Numbered from the stretch's first letter, positions 8,926 through 18,237 are shown. The stretch is DNA of 64,000 bases from Solibaculum_A intestinale (GCF_040096205.1 NZ_JBBMFD010000006.1:62001-126000), one strand, 5' to 3'. Translations and numbers: made by a program. The notes: generated by a model not told the origin, from the letters alone.

Positions 8926-9677
8926 GCGGCGGATACACCTGCTTTGCCGCCTATTACGACGCCCTGACCGGCAATGTGGACTATCCCGCCCGGGCTGCTT
9001 ATCTTTTGGACTTGTTCGGCCGGTATTCCCCCCGTCCGCCCCGTCTCCTTCTGGACCTGGCCTGCGGCACGGGAAGCATGGCTTGTGAGTTTGCCCGGCG
9101 GGGAATCGACGTCATCGGCGCGGACGATTCGGTGGAAATGCTCACGGTGGCCCGGGAAAAGGCCGTGGAGCAGGGGCTCGAGGTGCTCTTTTTGTGCCAG
9201 AGCATGCAGGAGCTGGACCTTTACGGCACGGTGGACAGCGCCGTATGCACGCTCGACAGCCTCAACCACATCACCGATCCTAGGGAGGTAAAGAAGGCGC
9301 TGTCGAGGGTGTCCCTGTTTTTGGAGCCGGGAGGCATCTTTCTCTTTGACGTGAATACTCCTTATAAGCACGAAAAGGTATTGGGGGATCACTCCTTTGT
9401 TTACGACCTGGGGGATCTCTACTGCGTCTGGCAGTGCGGGTATGACCCGGCCACCCGGACGGTAGACATTGACCTGGACTTTTTCGAAGAGGAAGAGGAC
9501 GGGCGTTATTTCCGTATGAGCGAGTCCTTTCGCGAGCGGGCTTATACGAGAGAGGAACTGACCGGCTGGCTGCACGAAGCTGGCCTGGAGGTGCTCGACG
9601 TGTTCGAGGAAATGACCATGCGGGAAGTGAGGGAGGAGACCCAGCGGGCGGTCTATATCGTGGAAAAATGCCGGTAG
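8922..9677 (+). CDS. Class I SAM-dependent methyltransferase
   Basis: 251 residues with a Rossmann-type methyltransferase fold. Motif I is LLDLACGTGSMA (about 45-57). An acidic residue at the end of strand 2 lies in DVIGADDS. The motif IV-like DSLNHI and an FLFDVNT strand follow. It resembles the CapR/YqeM-like group whose substrate is unknown. Translation starts at GTG in the stop codon of the upstream regulator gene. A terminator hairpin overlaps its 3' end. Confidence 0.85.
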   Translation: MSGGYTCFAAYYDALTGNVDYPARAAYLLDLFGRYSPRPPRLLLDLACGTGSMACEFARRGIDVIGADDSVEMLTVAREKAVEQGLEVLFLCQSMQELDLYGTVDSAVCTLDSLNHITDPREVKKALSRVSLFLEPGGIFLFDVNTPYKHEKVLGDHSFVYDLGDLYCVWQCGYDPATRTVDIDLDFFEEEEDGRYFRMSESFRERAYTREELTGWLHEAGLEVLDVFEEMTMREVREETQRAVYIVEKCR

Positions 9678-9698
9678 GCTTTTTGCCTGCCGTTTTTT
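9672..9698 (+). terminator. Terminator overlapping the methyltransferase stop codon
   Basis: CGGTAGGC (9672-9679), loop TTTTT, GCCTGCCG (9685-9692) and six Ts. The UAG stop codon lies inside the left arm. Only 18 bases separate it from the Hsp33 start, so hslO may depend on read-through. Confidence 0.75.
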
Positions 9699-9716
9699 CG
9701 AGGAAAGGAAGAAACT

Positions 9717-10598
9717 ATGGGAAGACGCATTCGAAGGATAACCAAAGACGGCTCCATTGTCGCCTGCGGGGTGGACGCCACCGACCTGGCGGGGGAAGCC
9801 GAGCGCATTCATAAAACCTCAGCGGTGGTGACCGCGGCGTTAGGGCGGCTTTTGACCGCAGCGAGCTTGATGGGCAGCATGCTCAAAGGGGAAAAGGACA
9901 CCATTACCCTGCGTTTAAACGGCGGCGGCCCCTGCGGGACGCTTCTCGCCGTGGCTGACAGCGTAGGAAACGTCAAAGGATACGCCCAAAACCCCATCGT
10001 AGAGCTGCCCCTAAACGCCAAGGGAAAGCTGGACGTAGGCGGCGCCGTGGGGCGGGACGGCCGCCTTGCCGTCATCCGGGACACGGGAATGAGCGAGCCT
10101 TATGTGGGCCAGTGCCCCATTGTTTCGGGCGAAATCGCCGAGGACATCACCAGCTACTATGCGGTAAGCGAGCAGGTACCCACCGTCTGCGCCCTGGGGG
10201 TACTCGTCAATCCCGATCTGACCGTCAACTGCGCGTGCGGCCTGCTCATCCAGCTGCTGCCCTTTGCCGAGGAAGCGGCGGTGGCTGCGTTGGAAAAGAA
10301 CATCGAGGCCCTCCCATCCATCACCCAAATGCTTTCGCAGGGCCTGACCATTGACGACATCTGTCAAAAAGCCCTCGACGGGTTTGAAACCGACCTGCTC
10401 GACGAAGCGGAGGTATCCTACCGGTGTGACTGCAGCCGCGAGCGGGTGGAACAGGCGCTTTTGACCTTGAAGGAGGAGGACCTGACCGGCCTTGCGGATG
10501 ACACAGGTAAGGCGGAGGTCTGCTGCCAGTTCTGCGACAAGAAGTATTACTTTACCAAAGACGAGCTGCAGGCGTTGGCGGCCCGCAGCGAAGAATAG
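9717..10598 (+). CDS. hslO: Hsp33 redox-regulated chaperone
   Basis: This 293-residue Hsp33 holdase is activated by oxidative unfolding when its zinc centre forms disulfides. The four zinc cysteines are visible as CDC (C237, C239) and CQFC (C270, C273), with the usual spacing of about 30 residues. The N-terminal domain shows the conserved stretch around GGGPCGTLLAVAD. The ATG at 9717 follows AGGAAAGGAAG. It lies in a compact plus-strand block before the HAD phosphatase. Confidence 0.95.
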   Translation: MGRRIRRITKDGSIVACGVDATDLAGEAERIHKTSAVVTAALGRLLTAASLMGSMLKGEKDTITLRLNGGGPCGTLLAVADSVGNVKGYAQNPIVELPLNAKGKLDVGGAVGRDGRLAVIRDTGMSEPYVGQCPIVSGEIAEDITSYYAVSEQVPTVCALGVLVNPDLTVNCACGLLIQLLPFAEEAAVAALEKNIEALPSITQMLSQGLTIDDICQKALDGFETDLLDEAEVSYRCDCSRERVEQALLTLKEEDLTGLADDTGKAEVCCQFCDKKYYFTKDELQALAARSEE

Positions 10599-10617
10599 AC
10601 GAAGGGGACGGCTTTTC

Positions 10618-11271
10618 ATGGGAAAACGGTTTGTGCTATTTGACCTGGACGGAACGCTCATTGACTCGCTTGAGGACTTGGCAGACGCGTCCAATTACGC
10701 GCTCGGGCAGTTCGGATATCCGAGACAGGAGCGGGTGGAGGATTTCCGCTATTTTGTCGGCGACGGGGTGCCCAAGCTCATGGAGCGGATTCTGCCGCCG
10801 GGAGAAGCCACCGAGGAACGCATCCAGGCCCTGCGGGGCGCCTACGTCAAGCGGTATCTGGAACACTGCTGCGACAAAACGAAGCCCTACCCGGGCATTG
10901 TGGAGCTGCTCTCCGCCCTCAAGAAAAGAGGCGTAAAGGCGGCGGTGGTATCCAATAAGCCCGACGACCAGACCAGGCGGATTCTGGCCGAACTGTTCGC
11001 CCCCGGCACCTTTGCCGCCATCGCCGGCAACCAGCCGGGCTATCGGGTCAAACCCGACCCGGGGCTGACCTGGAAGGTGATGGGCGAGCTTGGGGCCGAA
11101 CCGGCTGACTGCCTGTTTGTAGGGGATTCAGGAGTGGATATGCGCACGGCCGAAAACAGCGGCGCGACCGGCGTGGGCGTGCTGTGGGGCTTTCGCACCA
11201 AAGAGGAACTGCTGGAAAACGGCGCCGGGCATTTGATCGCTTCTCCTATGGAGCTTCTCGCCCTTTTGTGA
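10618..11271 (+). CDS. HAD-family phosphatase (phosphoglycolate phosphatase-like)
   Basis: 217 residues. HAD motif I is FDLDGTL (residues 8-14) with the nucleophile and acid aspartates, motif II is VVSNKPD (near 110), motif III is the lysine in YRVKPDP, and motif IV is FVGDSGVDM (about 165-173). A helical cap lies between motifs I and II, as in Gph/PgmB/PpaX. Phosphoglycolate phosphatase or pyrophosphatase activity is possible, but the substrate cannot be read from sequence. The ATG at 10618 follows GAAGGGGACGG. Confidence 0.85.
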   Translation: MGKRFVLFDLDGTLIDSLEDLADASNYALGQFGYPRQERVEDFRYFVGDGVPKLMERILPPGEATEERIQALRGAYVKRYLEHCCDKTKPYPGIVELLSALKKRGVKAAVVSNKPDDQTRRILAELFAPGTFAAIAGNQPGYRVKPDPGLTWKVMGELGAEPADCLFVGDSGVDMRTAENSGATGVGVLWGFRTKEELLENGAGHLIASPMELLALL

Positions 11272-11309
11272 CAAAAGACGGGGCATTTCCCAAAAGAGAA
11301 AGAATTTCC

Positions 11310-11338
11310 TTGACAAAGCAAGGAGCCGAAGATATAAT
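11310..11338 (+). promoter_or_regulatory. Consensus promoter for DUF177-rpmF
   Basis: TTGACA at 11310-11315, 17-base spacer, TATAAT at 11333-11338. It is perfect in both boxes and lies 28 bases before the next start codon. Confidence 0.92.
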
Positions 11339-11365
11339 ATTGTATCGTGGTATATGAGGTGACCT

Positions 11366-11845
11366 ATGGTTGTTGGATTGAAAACATTGTTTGCAGAGGA
11401 CGGCGTCCGTCATGTGGACTATACCTTTACGCCGGACGAAGCTCTGCTGGCCGGATGCTCTCCCATCCACGTGACGGGGAAGCTTCAAGGCAAATCCTCT
11501 ATCGTGTACATGACGCTTACCGCCGCGTTCACCCTATCGCTTCTATGCGACCGGTGTATGACCTCGTATAAAGAAGCGCATTCGGTGCCGGTGGAGCATG
11601 TGCTGGTAACCTCTTTGAACAGGGAAGACAACGACGAGCTGATCCTGGTGGAATCCCAAGAGATCGACCTGGACGAGCTGGTGATGTCGGACCTTTTGCT
11701 TACTCTGCCCATGAAGCATCTTTGCAGGGAAGACTGTAAGGGCTTGTGCGCGCAGTGCGGCAAAAACCTCAACGAAGGGGACTGCGGCTGCAAGAAAAAG
11801 CCGGTGGACCCGCGCCTTGAGGCGTTACGAAAGCTATTGGATTAG
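11366..11845 (+). CDS. DUF177 (YceD) protein
   Basis: 159 residues of the YceD/DUF177 family. In bacteria this family is nearly always encoded just before rpmF and is implicated in 23S rRNA accumulation. The C-terminal cysteine motif CREDCKGLCAQCG, followed by GDCGC, marks the family. GAGGTGA precedes the ATG at 11366. The rpmF start lies 27 bases after its stop codon, within the same transcript from a consensus promoter. Confidence 0.9.
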   Translation: MVVGLKTLFAEDGVRHVDYTFTPDEALLAGCSPIHVTGKLQGKSSIVYMTLTAAFTLSLLCDRCMTSYKEAHSVPVEHVLVTSLNREDNDELILVESQEIDLDELVMSDLLLTLPMKHLCREDCKGLCAQCGKNLNEGDCGCKKKPVDPRLEALRKLLD

Positions 11846-11872
11846 TGTTATTATAAGAGGGAGGTGCTGACC

Positions 11873-12064
11873 ATGGCGGTGCCGAAGAGAAAGCATTCGA
11901 AAGCAAGACGCGACAAGAGACGCAACAATGTCTGGAAGATCGAGGCCCCTGTTCTCATCAAATGTGAGCAGTGCGGGGCGTTGAAGCGGCCTCACCGAGT
12001 TTGCGATAGCTGCGGAACCTATCGGGGGAGACAGATCATCGTAAAAGCGGCCCAGGAAGCCTAA
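11873..12064 (+). CDS. rpmF: 50S ribosomal protein L32
   Basis: 63 residues beginning AVPKRKHSKARRDKRR, the standard L32 N-terminus. The zinc-ribbon cysteines are CEQCG and CDSCG, so this is the zinc-binding form. The ATG at 11873 lies after GGGAGGTG, and the slightly longer in-frame start at 11864 overlaps that site. It is co-transcribed with the DUF177 gene. Confidence 0.97.
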   Translation: MAVPKRKHSKARRDKRRNNVWKIEAPVLIKCEQCGALKRPHRVCDSCGTYRGRQIIVKAAQEA

Positions 12065-12243
12065 GCCTTTCGAAAAAGAATTAGAGGAGGAGAAATCCTT
12101 CTCTATTTTTTTTGGAAAACGGTCTTGGTTGCGAAATGCGTGATTTTGAAAAGAACGGCAACACTAGAAGAGAAACCCTGCGGCAAAGGGCCTTGCGCCT
12201 GTTTGCCGCGGGCCGGATGCGCAAACGACGAGGAGGATGCTTC

Positions 12244-13614
12244 ATGGCGGTGCCCATTACGGGAATCGACCCGCAAAGCCCGGCCGAACGGGCGGGCCTG
12301 CGCAGGGGGGATGCGCTTTTATCGGTCAATGGACACGCTGTTACCGACGTGTTCGACTATCAGTTTTACACCCTGGAGCGAAAGCTGCGCCTGACGGTGC
12401 AGCAGGGGGCGAAGGTGCGCACGGTGCTGGTGCGCAAGGAGGAATACGAGGACGTAGGTCTGCAGTTTGAAACCTACCTGATGGACCAGCAGCGAAGCTG
12501 CCGCAACCACTGCATCTTCTGCTTCATCGACCAGCTTCCCAAGGGGATGCGGGAAAGCCTTTATTTCAAGGACGACGATGCCCGCCTTTCCTTCCTGTTC
12601 GGCAATTACATCACCCTGACGAACTTGAAAGAGGAAGAGGTCAGGCGCATCATAGACATGCGCATCAGCCCCGTTAACGTGTCGGTGCACACCACCAACC
12701 CCGCCCTGCGGGTGAAGATGATGGGCAACCGCTTCGCCGGGGAGGTGCTGCGGTATCTCAACATGCTGGCCGACGGCGGCATTTCTCTCAACTGCCAGCT
12801 TGTCCTCTGCCCGGGCTACAACGACGGGGAGGAGCTGGCCCGGTCCCTGCGGGACCTGGCGGCTTTGCGCCCGGCGGTGCAGAGCATCTGCATGGTGCCG
12901 GTGGGGCTTACGAAGTTCCGGGAGGGGCTTGCCCCCCTGACCGCCTTTGATGAGAAGACAGCGGGGGCGGTAGTGGACCTGGCGGAAGCCTTCGGCGAGG
13001 AATGCTTAAAGAAATTCGGCACCCGGCTTTGCTACCCGGCGGACGAGTTCTATCTCAAAGCGAAGCGTCCCATTCCGCCCGTCTCCTTTTATGAGGAATT
13101 CGTTCAGCTGGAAAACGGCGTGGGAATGCTTTCCCTCCTCTGCGCCCAGTTTCGCGAGGCGCTTGCAGCCACCCGGGGCGATCTGACAAAATCGCGCACA
13201 ATCACCATAGTTACGGGAAAAGCAGCCGCACCTTTTATCACTTCGCTCATTGACGAGGCGAAAAAAAGGTGGCATAATTTAGAGGGTCAGGTCATAGCCA
13301 TTGAAAACGAATTTTTTGGGCCGCAGATTACGGTTTCCGGCCTGATTACCGGGCAAGATATCATGAGTCAGCTCACCGGCCGCGCGCTTGGGGAGGAAGT
13401 GCTCCTTCCGTCGAGTATGCTGCGCCGGGAAGGTGATTTGTTTTTAGACGACGTGTCCCTGTCGCAGCTGCAAGAGGCGCTGGGGGTACCCGTCATCCCC
13501 GTCGGTAACGACGGATCCGAATTGTTGCACGCAGTCTTAGGAGGTGCATGGTTTGTCGAAACCGCTGGTAGCGATTGTAGGGCGGCCGAATGTGGGGAAA
13601 TCCACCCTGTTTAA
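12244..13614 (+). CDS. DUF512 protein with PDZ and radical-SAM-like core
   Basis: 456 residues. An N-terminal PDZ-like domain (about 4-65) is followed by a radical-SAM-type cysteine set, C86-x3-C90-x2-C93 (CRNHCIFC), then a barrel region and the C-terminal DUF512 domain (about 235-435). Members are conserved in Clostridia next to der, but no function is known to me. I chose the ATG at 12244 after GAGGAGG. An upstream in-frame stretch lacks a ribosome binding site. Its last 62 bases overlap the start of der, adding about 20 residues beyond the usual C-terminus. Confidence 0.85.
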   Translation: MAVPITGIDPQSPAERAGLRRGDALLSVNGHAVTDVFDYQFYTLERKLRLTVQQGAKVRTVLVRKEEYEDVGLQFETYLMDQQRSCRNHCIFCFIDQLPKGMRESLYFKDDDARLSFLFGNYITLTNLKEEEVRRIIDMRISPVNVSVHTTNPALRVKMMGNRFAGEVLRYLNMLADGGISLNCQLVLCPGYNDGEELARSLRDLAALRPAVQSICMVPVGLTKFREGLAPLTAFDEKTAGAVVDLAEAFGEECLKKFGTRLCYPADEFYLKAKRPIPPVSFYEEFVQLENGVGMLSLLCAQFREALAATRGDLTKSRTITIVTGKAAAPFITSLIDEAKKRWHNLEGQVIAIENEFFGPQITVSGLITGQDIMSQLTGRALGEEVLLPSSMLRREGDLFLDDVSLSQLQEALGVPVIPVGNDGSELLHAVLGGAWFVETAGSDCRAAECGEIHPV

Positions 13615-14881
13615 TAAATTGGCCGGTGTGCGTCTTTCCATTGTGGAGGATACGCCCGGCGTCACCCGTGACCGAATTTACGCCGACTGCGAATGGCGCG
13701 ACCGGCGTTTTGCCCTGGTGGATACCGGCGGCATCGAACCCTATTCCCAGGATATCATTTTGTCCCAGATGCGCCGCCAAGCGGAGCTGGCCATTGAAAA
13801 GGCGGACGTTATTGTATTGGTGACCGATTTGAAAAGCGGGGTTGTGGCAACGGACGCGGAGGTCGCGGTGCTGTTGCAGAAAAGCGGCAAGCCGCTGCTT
13901 TTGTGCGTCAACAAATGCGATTCCATCGGCGCGCCGCCAGCGGAATTCTATGAGTTTTACAATCTGGGTTTGGGCGATCCCATACCGGTTTCCGCTGCGC
14001 ACGGCCACGGCACCGGCGACCTTTTGGACGCGGTGTACGACCTGCTCCCTCCCGAAGAAGAGGACGAGGAGGACGAGGACCTGATTAAGGTAGCGGTCAT
14101 CGGCAAGCCCAACGTGGGCAAGTCCTCCCTGATTAACCGCATCACCGGCGAGGAGCGGGTGATCGTTTCCAACCTTGCCGGCACCACCCGCGACGCGGTG
14201 GACACGGAGATTGAAAACCAGTTCGGGCGTTTTCTATTGATTGACACCGCCGGCATCCGGCGCAAGTCCAAGGTGGAGGACGCCATTGAGAAATACAGCA
14301 TCCTGCGGGCAAAGATGGCCATTGAGCGGGCCCAGGTCTGCGTGATCCTCATCGACGCCACCGAGGGCTTCACCGAGCAGGATTCCAAGGTGGCGGGCCT
14401 TGCCCACGAGGCGGGAAAGGCCTGTCTCATCGCGGTCAACAAGTGGGACGCGGTGGAGAAGGACGGGCGTACCATGGACGAAGCCCGCAAGAAGCTGATG
14501 CAGGATTTTTCCTTTATGTCCTACGCGCCCATCATCTTTATATCCGCAAAGACCGGCCAGCGGGTTGATCGGCTGATGGAGTTGATTAAGTTTGTCAACA
14601 GCCAGAACGCCATGCGCATTTCCACCGGAATGCTCAACGACGTGCTCGGGGACGCCACCGCCCGGGTGCAGCCCCCGTCCGACAAGGGCAAGAGGCTGAA
14701 AATCTACTACATCACTCAGGCATCCACTCGTCCGCCCACCTTTGTCTGTTTTGTAAACCGGGCGGAGCTCTTTCATTTTTCCTACCAGCGCTACATCGAG
14801 AACCGGATTCGGGAAGTGTTCGGCCTGGAAGGAACGCCGGTGCGCTTTATCATCCGGGAACGGGGCGACGGCAAGGCGTAA
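13553..14881 (+). CDS. der: Ribosome-assembly GTPase Der (EngA)
   Basis: 442 residues with two tandem Era-like GTPase domains and a KH-like C-terminal domain, needed for 50S subunit assembly. The first P-loop is GRPNVGKST (about 10-18) with DTPGVTRD and NKCD. The second is GKPNVGKSS (near 185) with DTAGI and NKWD. An acidic linker of Glu/Asp repeats separates the domains. I chose the TTG at 13553 because AGGAGGTG is spaced correctly for it and the product then begins SKPLVAIVG as in homologues. The gene overlaps the 3' end of the DUF512 gene. Confidence 0.95.
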   Translation: MSKPLVAIVGRPNVGKSTLFNKLAGVRLSIVEDTPGVTRDRIYADCEWRDRRFALVDTGGIEPYSQDIILSQMRRQAELAIEKADVIVLVTDLKSGVVATDAEVAVLLQKSGKPLLLCVNKCDSIGAPPAEFYEFYNLGLGDPIPVSAAHGHGTGDLLDAVYDLLPPEEEDEEDEDLIKVAVIGKPNVGKSSLINRITGEERVIVSNLAGTTRDAVDTEIENQFGRFLLIDTAGIRRKSKVEDAIEKYSILRAKMAIERAQVCVILIDATEGFTEQDSKVAGLAHEAGKACLIAVNKWDAVEKDGRTMDEARKKLMQDFSFMSYAPIIFISAKTGQRVDRLMELIKFVNSQNAMRISTGMLNDVLGDATARVQPPSDKGKRLKIYYITQASTRPPTFVCFVNRAELFHFSYQRYIENRIREVFGLEGTPVRFIIRERGDGKA

Positions 14882-14944
14882 CGGCACGCACAAAATCGCA
14901 GCGGCGCGGGGAAACGTGCGCCGTAAAGGGGAGGCAAAAGCGGC

Positions 14945-15679
14945 ATGGCCGGCTTTTTTGGTGAGATTGGGGATTTTATCGCGCAAAACGCGCTGGCCTT
15001 CGTCCTTACGGCGGCGGCCGCGTATCTGCTTGGAAGCATCAGTTCGGCGGTCATCTTTTCCAGGCTGTTTACCGGTAAAGACGTGCGCACCCAGGGGAGC
15101 GGCAACGCGGGGATGACCAACGTGCTGCGTTCCTCTGGAAAGCTGCCGGGTATTTTGACGGCGGTAGGGGACGTAGCCAAGGTGGCGATTGCCATTGTAA
15201 TCGGCCGGTTGCTGTTTGAGTACCTGGGCGCTGCGGACGTTTCCATGGACACCCGGATGCTCTATGCCACCTATCTGGCGGGCTTTTGCTGCACGATGGG
15301 GCACTTGTTCCCCTGTTACTTCGGCTTTAAGGGCGGCAAAGGGGTTCTCACCACCGCCGGGATGATCCTGTTTGTGGACTGGCGCATTTTTCTCATTGTG
15401 GTGGCGGTTTTTGTGGTGGTGCTGGTGCTGTCGAGGATGGTGTCTCTTGCGTCGGTTTCGGCCGCAGTGGCTTACCCTCTGGCAACCTTTAGCATGACCT
15501 ATTTTCTCGATTATTTTTCCGCGCCCACCCATGCGAACTTTACCATGGTGGTCATTACCACAACGATCGCTTTGGTCATGGGCGTGATTGTCATTGCCAA
15601 ACACCGCACCAACCTTGTGCGGATTTTCCGCGGCGAGGAGAAGCAGATCGGTGCGAAAAAGAAAGAAGGAGAAGGCTGA
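14945..15679 (+). CDS. plsY: Glycerol-3-phosphate acyltransferase PlsY
   Basis: A 244-residue membrane enzyme that transfers the acyl group from acyl-phosphate to glycerol-3-phosphate, the first step of phospholipid synthesis. The three family motifs are visible: GSISSA near residue 30, GSGNAGMTN near 53-61 and the glycine-rich GFKGGKGV near 130. Five or more hydrophobic helices are present. It is slightly longer than the usual 200 residues, with about 15 extra residues at the N-terminus and a Lys/Glu-rich tail. Its stop codon overlaps the gpsA start by one base. Confidence 0.94.
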   Translation: MAGFFGEIGDFIAQNALAFVLTAAAAYLLGSISSAVIFSRLFTGKDVRTQGSGNAGMTNVLRSSGKLPGILTAVGDVAKVAIAIVIGRLLFEYLGAADVSMDTRMLYATYLAGFCCTMGHLFPCYFGFKGGKGVLTTAGMILFVDWRIFLIVVAVFVVVLVLSRMVSLASVSAAVAYPLATFSMTYFLDYFSAPTHANFTMVVITTTIALVMGVIVIAKHRTNLVRIFRGEEKQIGAKKKEGEG

Positions 15680-16698
15680 TGGCGAAGATTCGTGTCATGG
15701 GCGCCGGCGGCTGGGGAACGGCCCTTGCCATGATGGCCGACCGCAGCGGCCACCAGGTGAGCATGTGGTCGGTGTTCGAGGAAGAGGTGGAGCGTCTATC
15801 TAAGGTACGGGAGCATAAAAAGCTGCTGCCTGGGGTGAAAATCCCGGATTCCATCGAGATCACCGGGGACTTGGCTTCCACTGCGCAGGCGGATTTGGTG
15901 ATTCTGGCGGTGCCCTCCTTTGCCGTGCGGGATACGGCGCGGCTTTTAAAGGGCGTGCTGGCTGAGGGGACTGTGGTGGTTAACGTGGCGAAGGGCTTTG
16001 AAGAAGAGCATCTGCTGCGGCTGTCCCAGGTCATCGAGGAAGAACTGCCCGAGGCACGGGTAGCGGTTTTATCTGGTCCATCCCACGCGGAGGAGGTATC
16101 CAGAGGGGTTCCCACCACAGTGGTGGCCGCCTCCAGGTCGAAGGAAGCCGCTTGCTTTGTGCAGGATACCCTGATGAATTCTGCGCTTCGCGTTTACGTC
16201 AATCCCGACCTGACCGGTGTAGAGTTGGGCGGGGCGCTGAAAAACATCATCGCGCTGGCCGCCGGTGTCTGCGACGGGCTTGGGTTGGGGGACAATACCA
16301 AGGCCGCTCTGATGACCCGGGGTTTGACTGAAATCGCCCGCCTGGGCGTGAAGATGGGGGCCAAGCAGGAGACCTTTGCGGGCCTGACCGGCATCGGCGA
16401 CCTGGTGGTCACCTGCACAAGTATGCATTCGCGAAACCGCCGGGCAGGCATTCTGATCGGCAAAGGGATAGAACCCAAGGAGGCGGTCAGGCAGGTGGGA
16501 ATGGTGGAAGGATACTTGGCCACCCATTCGGCCTATAAGCTTTCTCAAAAATACGGCGTGGAAATGCCCATTACCGCCGAGTGCTATCAGGTGCTTTTCC
16601 ACGATAAGGACCCCAAGCTCGCCATCACCGACTTGATGGAACGTCCCAAACGAAGCGAAGCGGAAACCACCTGGCTGGATTTTCACCGCCAGGATTAG
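15679..16698 (+). CDS. gpsA: NAD(P)H-dependent glycerol-3-phosphate dehydrogenase
   Basis: 339 residues. It reduces dihydroxyacetone phosphate to glycerol-3-phosphate, the substrate of PlsY encoded just upstream. The Rossmann motif GAGGWGTA lies at residues 7-14. The conserved region GVELGGALKNIIALAAG contains the catalytic lysine, and the substrate-binding region reads GDLVVTCTS. AGAAGGAG precedes the ATG. The one-base overlap with plsY indicates translational coupling of the two steps. Confidence 0.95.
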   Translation: MAKIRVMGAGGWGTALAMMADRSGHQVSMWSVFEEEVERLSKVREHKKLLPGVKIPDSIEITGDLASTAQADLVILAVPSFAVRDTARLLKGVLAEGTVVVNVAKGFEEEHLLRLSQVIEEELPEARVAVLSGPSHAEEVSRGVPTTVVAASRSKEAACFVQDTLMNSALRVYVNPDLTGVELGGALKNIIALAAGVCDGLGLGDNTKAALMTRGLTEIARLGVKMGAKQETFAGLTGIGDLVVTCTSMHSRNRRAGILIGKGIEPKEAVRQVGMVEGYLATHSAYKLSQKYGVEMPITAECYQVLFHDKDPKLAITDLMERPKRSEAETTWLDFHRQD

Positions 16699-16741
16699 AT
16701 AAAATCCACAAAGTATAAATTATGTGAGAGGTGCATTGTAA

Positions 16742-18037
16742 ATGAATTTTGAGTTACTTCATCCGGCCGACCAGCTCGTCATTATGATGGAGCGCATTTA
16801 TCAGTACGGTATGACGACCACCTCCGGCGGGAACCTTTCCATTCGCACGCCGGAAGGGGATATTTGGATCACTCCTGGCAGCATCGACAAGGGCAACCTG
16901 CGCCGGGAGGACATGGTGCATGTCCTGCCTGACGGGCAGATCATCGGCCGACACAAGCCTTCCGTGGAGCTTCCCTTCCATCAGCAGATCTACAAGCTGC
17001 GCCCCGACCTGTCCGCGGTGCTGCACGCCCATCCGCCGGCCCTGGTGGCGTTCTCCAACGTTTCCCGCATCCCGGACACCCACATCATCCCCAACGTGGA
17101 CCTGGTCTGCGGCCGGGTGGGCTTCGCCCCCTATGCCATTCCGGGTAGCAAGGAGCTGGGCGACAAGATCGCCAGCGTCTTTGAAGAGGGTTACAATGTA
17201 GTTATGCTGGAAAACCACGGCGTGGTAGTCGGCTCTGAGAACATCTTCAAGGCCTTCATGGCGTTCGAGACCCTGGAGTCCTGCGCCCGCCTGGAGATCA
17301 ACGCCAATCGCATCGGCACGGTGCATTCCCTGACCGACAAGCACCTGCGCATGTCCCATCTTAAGGAAAACACCTGCCGTGAGCTCGACGAGTTCATTCC
17401 CAATCGCCACTATGCGGACGAAAACAATTCCCGCCGGGAAATGGTGGAATTCATTCACCGTTCTTACGACCAGAGACTGTTCAACAGCACCGAGGGCACC
17501 TTCTCCGTGCGCCTGAATGACAATTCCTTCCTCATCACCCCTTATATGAAGGACCGCAAGTACCTGCAGGTGGAGGACATTGTCCGTATCGACGGTGAAC
17601 AGCGGGAGGCCGGCAAGACCCCCAGCCGCTCGGTCATGCTGCATAAGAACATTTACGACAAGCATCCGGAGATCAACTCCGTGATCATCGCCCACGCGCC
17701 CCACATTATGGCTTTTGCAGTCACCGACCGGGAGTTTGACAGCCGCACCATTCCGGAGAGCTACATCCAGTTGCGCACGGTAAGCAAGGTCCCCTATGGA
17801 TCTTCCTTCATGCAGCCGGAAATGGTCGCCGAGATGCTCACTCCCTCTAACCCGGTGGTCCTGGTGGAGAACGATTGCATCATCGTCACGGGCGCCAGCC
17901 TCTTAAACGCCTTCGACCGTTTGGAGGTAGCCGAGTATTCCGCTAAGTCCATCATTGATTCCGAGGTTTTGGGCAAGGTTAACATCATCAGCGACGAAGA
18001 GGTTGAGGAAATCGAGACGGTCTTCAACCTGAAATAA
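16742..18037 (+). CDS. Double-domain class II aldolase/adducin-like protein
   Basis: 431 residues made of two class II aldolase domains in tandem. The first (about 1-205) keeps the catalytic Glu (E76 in SVELPFH) and the zinc histidines (H95 and H97 in HAHPPA, H159 in ENHG), as in L-fuculose-1-phosphate aldolase or ribulose-phosphate epimerase. In the second (about 230-420) the same positions read SVML, IIAHAPH and ENDC, so the Glu, one His of the HAH pair and the third His are lost. One active and one structural half is likely. No sugar genes flank it, so the substrate is unknown. GAGAGGTG precedes the ATG. Confidence 0.82.
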   Translation: MNFELLHPADQLVIMMERIYQYGMTTTSGGNLSIRTPEGDIWITPGSIDKGNLRREDMVHVLPDGQIIGRHKPSVELPFHQQIYKLRPDLSAVLHAHPPALVAFSNVSRIPDTHIIPNVDLVCGRVGFAPYAIPGSKELGDKIASVFEEGYNVVMLENHGVVVGSENIFKAFMAFETLESCARLEINANRIGTVHSLTDKHLRMSHLKENTCRELDEFIPNRHYADENNSRREMVEFIHRSYDQRLFNSTEGTFSVRLNDNSFLITPYMKDRKYLQVEDIVRIDGEQREAGKTPSRSVMLHKNIYDKHPEINSVIIAHAPHIMAFAVTDREFDSRTIPESYIQLRTVSKVPYGSSFMQPEMVAEMLTPSNPVVLVENDCIIVTGASLLNAFDRLEVAEYSAKSIIDSEVLGKVNIISDEEVEEIETVFNLK

Positions 18038-18090
18038 GCTGTTCGGATGTTGGGAAATCGGTCTGTCGTTTGGCAGACGTGATCGTGATA

Positions 18091-18133
18091 GCAGCAGCCG
18101 GAAGGGAAAATTCCCTTCCGGCTGCTGCTTTTT
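18091..18133 (+). terminator. Intrinsic terminator
   Basis: An 18-bp perfect stem (18091-18108 with 18111-18128) is followed by five Ts. It ends the aldolase-like transcript. Confidence 0.9.
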
Positions 18134-18237
18134 AAAGAATGAGACCATGCCGCCGCTTTGTCACGAAAAAGGAAGGCGCTATGAATGCCGAAAAAAGCAG
18201 CGGCGAAAATATGGGGGCGGCCTTTTTCCTGGAATAA

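Noticed and set aside
14234..15604. A 456-codon open frame on the minus strand opposite der and plsY
   Set aside because: His/Gly/Arg-rich text without any domain; it is a shadow of the coding strand.
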